Source: Polyrhizophydium stewartii (taxonomy: Eukaryota; Chytridiomycota; Chytridiomycetes; Rhizophydiales). From it: DNA of 16,286 bases. The stretch spans positions 1 through 16,286 of the forward strand of contig JADGIZ010000311.1 of the NCBI GenBank assembly GCA_027604665.1, in the 5' to 3' direction. The notes beneath the pieces are model-generated. The model was not told the origin of the DNA. It did no database searches and was given only the letters and a program-made list of their open reading frames with translations. Shown one piece after another: positions 9,380-16,286 of the stretch (position 1 is its first letter; every line of letters begins with the position of its first letter). Position numbers and translations under genes: made by a program.

Positions 9380-12300
9380 ATGACGACAGATTCACTTGCC
9401 GCCGTCACACCAGCCGCCGGCCTCGCGGGCAACCTGCATGGACTCGTGCAGCCCATCTTCGCCAGTGCAGCACGCCTGAGTTCAGGCCGTGCCGAGGCCG
9501 CGGCACTTGCGCAGCACGCCCAACTCGTTGCCGCCTTGGCGTTCAGTATGTCAGACGTCGGCGACAACGCAGCCCCTCCTTTGCCCCTTGCCGACGTCAA
9601 GACCACGCTGAGCGACATCGGCCGCTTCCTCGCCAAGGAGGCCGCCAAGAACATCGTGCAGCAGGCACTCAACGCCCGCAAGACCCGCACCGCCATCAAG
9701 GAGTTGGAAGCCAGGCTCGCCCAGCTGGAGCTTGTGTGTTGCTCCCTGCACACTCTCGGGCTCGTGCTGGATGTGCTGGCTCACCACGCCGCCACTCGCT
9801 GCAGGCCATTGCGGAGGCCTTGGCTGCCGCATCGCCTGACCCACCAGCTGCAACGGAAAGCGTCAGGGACCCGGCCGCCGCCGTAGCGCTTGCGAGCGGG
9901 ATCTTGGCCGATGCCGGCGAGATGCACGCCAACAAGGCGGCCGCCATGGCGCTCGCTTGCCGCGCCGAGATCTTCGCTGTCGGCGTTGCCAACCAGCTCG
10001 GCAGCAGCAGCATCGCAGAGGCCGACGCTGGCTTTGACGACATCGAGACCGTGCTTGGCGATATCAAGCGCTTCCTCGCCAAGACGGCGGCCATGAGCCC
10101 GCTGCTGCAGGTGGTGCTTGCGGCCAAGACAACCAGCGCCATCAGGGAGTTTGATGCGCTGCTGCAGCAGAAACAGCAGCTGCACAAGGTTTGTTGGCCT
10201 GCTTGCGCGAGTCCACGGCTGGTGCCGCCGATGCTGATCTCTGGCGCTGAAGCTCGCCGTCGATATGCCCGACGACGCCGTGGCCAAAGCCATCGCGCAG
10301 GAGGCGGCCAACCTGCCCGCTCTCCTCGAGCAGCTCATGGCCATCGCCGACACCAAGTTTGATGCCCGGGGCCAGTGCGTTCTGCTTGCGTCACAGCTCC
10401 CAGCATCACTCGAGCACTGACACCTGCCTTGTGCGTGCACGCTCTCTCGGTTGCCCGCTCCAAAGCGGAGTCGAATCGCTCCGAGCCATCGAGGCGACGC
10501 AAGGCCAGGTGCTGCCGGCGATGCCCGACCACCTGCGTTCCCGCGCAAGCGAGCTCTTTGATGCCGCCAAACTCGCTGTGATTGAGCAAGGCCAGGCGTC
10601 CGACTCTGCCCGCTGGCAGCTGGATATCTCGGACGCAGAGCGCCTGATCTGGGCGTTCCCCAGGTGGTGCGCGAGCAAGGGCATCACCGCGGCCAATGCG
10701 CAGGACTTTGATGAGAAAGTGCGTGGCGTGAAGTTCCAGATGCTGATTTGGAACCAAGACCGACTGGTTTCTCTGTGAGGCGTCGTCCGAAGCACATGAA
10801 ATTGACATGCATCCTGCTGATCAGCCCCTTCGATCTTGACAGAGGCCTTGTATACCAGGGAATCCAGGGGCCTCTGACCTCTCTGATCGGCGGCTTTGGC
10901 CGCCTCAATGTTTTGTGAGGCATGAACTCGCAAGCCGCCATAATCGCGCGTGCCGCTGATCCAGCTTTGGGCGGGACGCTGCAGGCTCATGGCGAGTAAC
11001 CAGATCACCGCACTGCCCGACACAATCGGACATCTGAAGCATCTCGTTCAGATGTGTGTGTCGCGGGAACGGCTGATGTTGGAAGGTGGTTTGTTGACGC
11101 AATGCGTCGACAGGGAAATCCAAAGCAACCAGATCGAGTCGCTGCCTGCGTCGATTGGCGGCCTCGCCAGCCTGCAAAACCTGTGAGAGGCTTCGGCTGC
11201 GTCGTTGGATGTGGCAGTCGTTGCACTCGTTGCCGACTGGAGCTGAGACGGTGTGTGCAGTCGCCTCAGCTTCAACAATCTCACATCGCTGCCAGACGAG
11301 ATCGGCGACCTCAAGGAACTCGTCTATCTGTGCGTGGAGTTGAGATGAATTTGTCTGTGGATGACAAATTGACGCGATGTGCAGTTATCTTGACAAAAAC
11401 CAGCTCGAGTCGCTGCCTGCATCGATTGGTGGCCTCCGCAAGCTGCAGCAACTGTGAGCGAGATATGCTGTTCCGGAAGGCGGCTCGATGTTTGACTCGT
11501 ATGATGTCTGCTGTTGACGCGGTGTCCCAAAGCAATGTCACCAGAAACAAGCTCACCTCTCTGCCTCATGAGATCGTCAGCCTCAAAAATCTTGTTAATT
11601 TGTGTGTATCGCGGAGATGGTCGCTGCATCTGCCGGTGTGACGTTGACAATTTGTGCACAGAGTGGCGGGAGATAACCAGCTTGAGTCACTGCCGTCGTC
11701 AATCGGCAATCTCCCCAATCTGCGCGAGATGTGAGCTGCACTGACTGCGCTGTTGCGACATCGGGGATTCGGGCTTTGCTCGCTGTTGGGCGACCGCCGC
11801 TGACACATCGTGTCTAGTTTGTTGTCTGGAAACCGGCTCGCTTCAATCCCAGATCAGATCAGCGACCTTCCGAACCTCAGGATTCTGTAAGTCTCCAAGG
11901 ACGCACCCGTTTCGCTCCATGGGAAACATCGGCTCAGATTCACCTCCGCTTTGCCCATTCTCTCTGCCCACTTTTTTGCAACTCAGTGATTTGAAAAGTA
12001 ACCGCCTGACAGCTTTGCCGATTTCGCTCAAGCACAAGCATATCAGAAGGCTGTGAGTGCGCCATTGTTGGGCAAATATGCATTCTGCCGCCAGGTCGTG
12101 CTGATTGCTGCGGATGCTTGCTTGTCAATGCGCTTCAGAGATATCGAAGGAAATGCAGTTTCTGTGAAGGAGCTAATTGCATCCATGGAGCTCAGTCAAG
12201 CCAGGATGAATAAGGTGCCCTCTTCTCAGCTGCCTGGCTGTCCGTCGCATCACCACGATCCTGGCGCAACCTGCAGAGCCGGTGCTTGATGCTCACACAG

Positions 12301-15300
12301 TGATTGACACGCCGCTCGCTTGCATCCTGTAGATCCGAGCAGCAGCAGTCCGATCCATTGCCAACGCAGCGTCGGCCAAGGCTCTTGCGATCAACACATT
12401 CGCATTCACGCAGGCGACGCCGGGCCAGCCGGAGACGGCAGGAAACGCAGCAGTGCCACAACGCCCAGATGCACAGTTCACGCTTCTCGAAACAATCGAG
12501 GCTCTGCTGGAGCAAACCTCGGAGCACAGCCATCTGCTGCAGCTGCTTCTTGCAGGCAAGACGGCCACGCTCATTTCAGAGCTCGACAAGGAGATGCACG
12601 CTTCCAATGCCCATTCCGAGGCCGTGCCCGAGGCCGTCGAGCAGGACAAGAGCGAGCTTGCCGCAACGATCGAGCGCTTTGTGGCCGAGACAAGCACCAA
12701 GTTCGATGTGCAGTCGCAGTGCGTGTGCCCTGCCAGTGCCGCATCGCTTGATGTGCGATGATCGCGCAGGCTGACAGCCCTGTCCGGCTTGGCATTCCGC
12801 GGCTGCACGGATGCGCATGTTCAGCCGCCTCGAGACGCTCAGCGCGATCAAGAAGCACGGCGGCACACTGCTTGCGGCTGCACCTGACGGAGTGCGCGAG
12901 CAGCTGCAGACGATCCTCGACAACGCCAGCCTGGACATCGTCAGGCGATCCGGCCGCGGTGTGTCGACTCGGCGCAACTGGACCATCGACCCAGACGACG
13001 TGCTCATCCTACACAACAGCAAGATCGGCGAGGGCACGCTTGGCGAGGTGTATCCCGCGCGTTGGAACGGCAAGCAGGTCGCCGTCAAGGTCTTTCCGAA
13101 CGCCGCGGGTCCTGCCGCCACACAGTTGATTGAGCGCGAGGCGTTTGTGTGGTCGCAGCTGCAGCACGAGAACGTGCTGCGCCTGCACGGCGTGTGCCTC
13201 GATGCGGACAAGCCGTTTGTCGTCATGCCGTTTGTGCGCGAGGACGCTGCGAGCCTGTTGACGATGGCGCAGTCTGTCAGCATCGAGATGCACACGGCCA
13301 TCCTGCTCGGCATCGCGCGCGGCATGCAGCACCTGCACGAGCGACAGCCGCCTGTGATCCACGGCGGCCTCAAGGCCAACGCCGCCCGCATCTGTGCGTC
13401 GTGCTGCTGTCTTTGCCTTGTGTTGTTGCTTGCCTGCCTGCGTGGTGCTGACCTGTGGATCGCCGACACCAGCCGACGACGGCACCGTGCTGATCAGCGA
13501 GTTCGGCATGTCGCTTGTCAAGGCCAACTCGTCCAGGAACACGGCGCGGCGCGCGGACGACACACGCTGGGTCGCGCCTGAGGTGCATGACAGCGGATAC
13601 AAGCTCGCCAAGCCAAGCGATGTGTTCTCGTTTGCCATGACTGCCGTTGAGGTGCTCACGGGCGACGTGCCGTTTGGCAGCAGCGTCACAGGACACGAGG
13701 CGCTGGTCAAGATCAAGTCTGGCGAGCGACCGTTTCGTCCACATGGCCTTCCGGAAGCGCTCTGGCAGATCATCGAAGACTGCTGGCAGCAGGACCCCGC
13801 CGCGCGGCCGTCGTTTGCTCAAGTCGTCGAGCGACTGGAGAAGCTGCCGGTCGTGCCTCTCGATTCGGATCAGATCCTGGCGGCCCAGCGCGTGCCCAGT
13901 CTTGCCGAAAGCGCAGTTGCGACGGCAGACTCGTGCTTCGAGGTTGCGAAAGGCATACGAATGGGTCGTGCGATATCCGCGTGGCTTTGCAAGCTGGCCA
14001 AGAGAGTCGCATCGGCGCTCGTCGAGCACTTGGTTCCTGCTGACCATGGACTGAGCGTTGCCGAGGCGCAGGCCGTTGCTCAGGCAGTCACAGATATCAA
14101 ACTGTTCCAGGTCTGGATCGCAGACGTGAGCCCCATCGGCCAGGCGCTCTTGTTCTGGACAACGATCGACAGGATCAGGCACTTGAGCGACGCATTGCTT
14201 GTTGCCGCGGCGGTGAGCATCGAGTGGGCTCCTTGCACTCTCTTGGCACATGCCGGGCACTCACCAGAAAGCTATGTGCGCGTGGCATGTGCTCAACGTC
14301 CCAGTCGGCACGGCTTGGGGTTGAGCTCGACACCGAGGCCGTCAATGCGGCTCTGAGCGGTAGCATCAACACGCGGCCGATTCTGCTCAGGAATCTTGTT
14401 GCGGCGGCAGACACCAAGTTTGACGTGCCGTCACGGTGCGTGTGCTTGTCGCATACCCGCTGGCATGTTTCCGCATTGAGCGAGCTGACCGTGCGCCGTG
14501 GGCTGTGTTGCGCCGTCGCACAATCGCAAGAGCAGCCGCCTTGAGACACTGAGCGCAATCGAGGCTCACGGCGAGCAGTTGGTTGCAGACGCACCCGATG
14601 ACCTCAAGGAGCGGCTGCGCACGCTTCTTGCCGCGACAAAGCAATCGCTCGAGAGTGAAGTCGGGCAGTATCTGCCAGCATCACGCGAGTGGGCCGTCGA
14701 TCCCAACAGCGTGCAGTTTGCCAAGGGAACCCACCAGTGTATCGGCAAAGGCGGCTTTGGCGTGGTGCATCGCGGCAAGTGGGATGGCCAGGACGTCGCC
14801 ATCAAGGTCATCCACGGCAAAAACATCAAGACCCAGATCGACATCCTCGAGCGCGAGATCTGCGTGTGGTTCTCGCTGCAGCACGACAATGTGCTACCGC
14901 TGCTGCGCGTGTGCCTTGCAACGGAGCAGCCGTTCTTTGTGATGCCGCTGATGCTGCACAACGCAAACGAGGCGGTTCTTAAACGGCCGGACATGAGCAT
15001 CAGCGAGCGCATCGGCATCCTGCTCGACACGGCGCGCGGCATGCGGTATCTGCACGAGCGGCAGCCGCCTGTGATCCATAGCGACCTGAGGGCCGACAAT
15101 GTGCTGATTGGTGAGTGTGTTGTCGGCGTTGTCGTTGTTGCTTTGCTTCGAGGGGCAGCTGGCTGAGCCGCCTGCGTCGTGACTGTGCTGCAGACTCGAA
15201 CGGACGGGCTCATGTGGCCGACTTTGGGCTGTCGTTCATCAAGGCGAGCACAGAGGATGATGCACAGGAGCGCACTGGCACGGTGCGATGGGTCGCTCCA

Positions 15301-15624
15301 GAGGTGCATCAAGACGAATACCGGCTCGACTTGCCGTCGGACGTGTTTTCGTTTGCCATGACTGCGCTCGAGCTGCTCACTGGAAATGCACCGTTTGAAG
15401 AGGAGCGCAATGATGCAATTGTGAAAGGTTGGATCGAGGAGGGCGAGCGACCGTACCGGCCAGATGGCGTGCCAGATAACCTCTGGATTCTCATCGAGGA
15501 TTGCTGGAACCAGGACGCAGCCGCTCGCCCGACCTTCCGCGAAGTCGTCAAGCGCCTTGAGTCGCTTCTTGCGGCTGTCAGCACAGACCTCGCGTCACAG
15601 CAGGCTGCGGAGGATGCCATGTGA
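9380..15624 (+). CDS. Giant protein: 4 MLKL/HeLo-like helical bundles, 9 LRRs, pseudokinase and TKL kinase
   Basis: Twenty exons join in phase to 1565 residues: 9380-9733, 9805-10188, 10253-10374, 10466-10774, 10843-10914, 10985-11053, 11114-11182, 11261-11329, 11385-11453, 11533-11601, 11662-11730, 11818-11886, 11987-12052, 12139-12214, 12333-12718, 12825-13393, 13473-14212, 14305-14435, 14536-15110, 15194-15624. Order: helical bundles 1 (about 25-118) and 2 (about 135-286), linker, LRRs (391-597), bundle 3 (623-750), linker, pseudokinase (about 817-1080), bundle 4 (about 1090-1231), linker, kinase (about 1299-1545). The pseudokinase keeps GEGTLGEV and Lys839 but has HGGLKANA (930-937) and EFG (950-952). 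The kinase keeps GKGGFG, Lys1321, HSDLRADN (1412-1419), DFG (1432-1434) and RWVAPE. No signal peptide or transmembrane segment is seen, so it is probably cytosolic. Exon 17 alone runs from pseudokinase into bundle 4, so that fusion is certain. Three acceptors are weak (GAAG, AAAG, AAAG), and a split into two genes upstream of bundle 3 is not fully excluded. The function (signalling or cell death) is inferred. Confidence 0.72.
9455..10374 (+). repeat. Helical-bundle modules 1 and 2 (protein-level tandem repeat)
   Basis: Copy 1 contains LADVKTTLSDIGRFLAKEAA then a basic helix ending in IKELEARLAQLEL. Copy 2 contains FDDIETVLGDIKRFLAKTAA then SAIREFDALLQQKQQLHK. Both are preceded by an Ala-rich helix pair (ALAQHAQLVAALAF; NKAAAMALACRAEIFAVGV). 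The heptad-like pattern and the FLAK-x(n)-[KR]-x-I-x-[EK]-[LF] spacing resemble the N-terminal four-helix bundle of MLKL-type and fungal HeLo-type proteins. Copy 2 continues into a brace-like helix ending in the ADTKFD motif; copy 1 lacks that part. The family assignment is by eye only. Confidence 0.6.
10843..12052 (+). repeat. Array of nine leucine-rich repeats, one per exon
   Basis: Nine consecutive exons each encode one repeat of the LxxLxLxxNxLxxLPxxIxxL class (Ras-group LRR, as in SHOC2 and plant PIRLs). Seven exons are exactly 69 bases (23 residues), the first is 72 and the last 66. Every intron interrupts the second/third base of the codon for the final Leu/Met of the repeat (phase 2). 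Cores are GPLTSLIGGF, ITALPDTIGHL, IESLPASIGGL, LTSLPDEIGDL, LESLPASIGGL, LTSLPHEIVSL, LESLPSSIGNL, LASIPDQISDL and LTALPISLKHK. The first and last are divergent, as capping repeats often are. The acceptor before exon 11533 reads CAAAG rather than CAG. Confidence 0.9.
12333..14212 (+). repeat. Module copy 3: helical bundle, TKFD/RLETLSAI linker, pseudokinase
   Basis: This unit runs from a helical bundle (FTLLETIEALLEQTSEHSHL...ISELDKE) through STKFDVQS, a phase 2 intron, RLETLSAIKKHGG, APDGVREQLQTILDNA and NWTIDPDDV into a kinase fold. It aligns with copy 4 (14200-15624) element by element, including the phase 2 intron after the TKFD motif and the phase 1 intron just before the DFG segment. 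The kinase has lost catalytic residues (HGG for HRD, Ala for the metal-binding Asn, EFG for DFG). Helices of bundle 4 (WLCKLAKRVASALVEHL, AVTDIKLFQVWIAD) begin in the same exon. Confidence 0.75.
14213..15624 (+). repeat. Module copy 4, C-terminal part: TKFD/RLETLSAI linker and intact kinase
   Basis: LDTEAVNAALSG and AADTKFDVPS match the brace and TKFD element of copies 2 and 3. RLETLSAIEAHGEQL, APDDLKERLRTLLAAT and EWAVDPNSV match the linker. The kinase is of the tyrosine-kinase-like group: catalytic HSDLRADN, DFG, RWVAPEVH and the C-lobe EDCWNQDAAARPTF. All residues needed for phosphotransfer are present; Arg replaces the usual Lys two positions after the catalytic Asp. Intron 15111-15193 (phase 1, GTGAGT, CTGCAG) lies at the same place as intron 13394-13472 of copy 3. 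Confidence 0.85.
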
Positions 15625-16174
15625 TTGCTCAATGAATCGTGCCTTGTGGCAATTAGACTGATACGAATTCCAGGGATGAAACATGCTGTCGACTGTCCAC
15701 GCAGGCTGCGGCGAAGTGCAGTTTGCTGAGCGGAGCTTTTGGCTGCATTGACCTCGCTTGGATCCGATGCTAATCACTCGCTGTTGCTGCCACTGCATCA
15801 AGGATGAACGCGATGCAGATCCACCAGGCAGATCAGGAAATGTGATCGTGCGTAGCAAATGCAAAGAATGCAGAATATTTGTTGGCCAGGGTGAGGGCGA
15901 GCCCGAGACAGCAGCTTGGAGATGAGACAGGCTTTGGTCTTCACCAACAGGCAGCAAGTCAAACAAATGCTCTCCAAGGATGGGGATATGCCAAGCGCAT
16001 GTGAGGCGAGTGAGATCGGGCCTCATATTAAGGTTTTGTATGAGGTCGAGGGTATGATATGTGGGACAGCAGTCGTTTGCGTGTGAAAAAACGTTGGTTT
16101 CGGGAGACGCGAGTTGCAGGATCGTCATGCAAGAGAGTTGTGAATATAGTCAAGAGAATTTCATGCGAGAAAGT
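15625..16174. other. Gene-free 550-base region between the kinase gene and tRNA-Ser
   Basis: This stretch is clearly richer in A and T than the rest of the window and should contain the 3' untranslated region of the kinase gene and the 5' flank of the tRNA gene. A 177-codon minus-strand frame (15595-16128) crosses it and overlaps the kinase C-terminus, but its translation matches no family I recognise. No hairpin terminator, AATAAA or repeat stands out. Confidence 0.45.
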
Positions 16175-16256
16175 GACAACGTGGCCGAGTGGTTAAGGCG
16201 ATTGACTCGAAATCAATTCCTCTCTGAGGGCGCAGGTTCGAGTCCTGCCGTTGTCG
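16175..16256 (+). tRNA. tRNA-Ser (anticodon CGA)
   Basis: A full class II cloverleaf of 82 nucleotides. Acceptor stem GACAACG pairs with CGTTGTC with discriminator G, as expected for serine. The A box TGGCCGAGTGG lies in the D arm. The anticodon stem ATTGA/TCAAT encloses loop CTCGAAA with anticodon CGA at 16208-16210, reading UCG. A long variable arm (CCTC loop GAGG) and T arm GCAGG-TTCGAGT-CCTGC (B box GGTTCGAGTCC) complete it. There is no intron and no encoded CCA, as in eukaryotes. Confidence 0.97.
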
Positions 16257-16257
16257 C

Positions 16258-16261
16258 TTTT
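16258..16261 (+). terminator. RNA polymerase III terminator (TTTT)
   Basis: Four T on the sense strand begin two bases after the tRNA discriminator base, the usual Pol III stop signal. Confidence 0.8.
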
Positions 16262-16286
16262 GCTGTCGTCGTGTCTGCCCACGTGA

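Noticed and set aside
10466..10778. A separate gene ending at the stop after WNQDRLVSL
   Set aside because: The stop is read from a GTGAGG donor; the phase 2 exon end matches the next LRR exon exactly, as at all following LRR junctions.
10985..11886. Regularly spaced repeats resembling a CRISPR-like array
   Set aside because: The repeats are 69-base LRR-coding exons that diverge from each other, and the spacers are introns with splice and branch sites, in a eukaryotic setting.
10775..12332. LRR region as a pseudogene full of stop codons
   Set aside because: All apparent stops fall inside introns; with GT-AG introns in phase 2 every LRR exon is 66-72 bases and joins cleanly to the next.
12825..13472. 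First kinase as an active enzyme
   Set aside because: The catalytic HRD Asp, the Asn five residues later and the DFG Asp are all replaced.
15595..16128. 177-codon minus-strand frame in an AT-richer stretch
   Set aside because: It begins with ATG and is long for its composition, but overlaps the kinase C-terminus and 3' flank and matches no family. It was kept only as a remark in the gene-free region entry.

Overview
This is a GC-rich eukaryotic nuclear window. Every protein gene is broken by short introns (55-179 bases). Donors are mostly GTGCGT or GTGAGN, CTGAC- or TTGAC-like branch points are common, and most acceptors are CAG. The gene families (PABPN1-type RNA-binding protein, SOSS-B-type OB-fold protein, Ost3/Ost6, F-box/LRR protein, tyrosine-kinase-like kinase) together with these compact introns suggest a fungus, most likely an early-diverging zoosporic (chytrid-like) one. 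That placement is inference; nothing in the window proves it.

Layout, all on the + strand: (1) nuclear poly(A)-binding protein (PABPN1/Pab2 type), 494-1170, 2 exons; (2) SOSS-B/NABP-like single-stranded DNA-binding protein, 1408-2745, 6 exons; (3) F-box plus leucine-rich-repeat protein, 2911-5524, 2 exons; (4) beta-carbonic anhydrase, 6209-7406, 5 exons; (5) oligosaccharyltransferase subunit Ost3/Ost6, 7511-9104, 7 exons; (6) a very large multidomain gene, 9380-15624, 20 exons, 1565 residues; (7) tRNA-Ser(CGA), 16175-16256. I built each exon model by matching splice sites, codon phase and protein family pattern. All five multi-exon models other than the simple PABPN1 one, and that one too, add up to an exact multiple of three.

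Genes 1 to 5 are unrelated housekeeping functions: mRNA 3'-end processing, genome maintenance, ubiquitin-ligase adaptor, CO2/bicarbonate chemistry and N-glycosylation. They are packed head to tail with spacers of about 100-700 bases, and nothing suggests they work together.

Gene 6 is the remarkable part. One continuous chain of in-phase exons encodes four divergent copies of an alpha-helical bundle module that looks like the MLKL/HeLo-type four-helix bundle. They are interleaved with nine leucine-rich repeats (one repeat per exon, all introns in phase 2), a pseudokinase that has lost the catalytic Asp, the metal-binding Asn and the DFG Asp, and a C-terminal kinase that keeps all key residues. 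Copies 2, 3 and 4 end in the same linker (a TKFD motif, then an RLETLSAI-like helix, then W-x-[ILV]-D). After that linker comes a different payload: LRRs, pseudokinase or kinase. This looks like a modular sensor/signalling protein, perhaps a cell-death or self/non-self recognition receptor. The function is inference.
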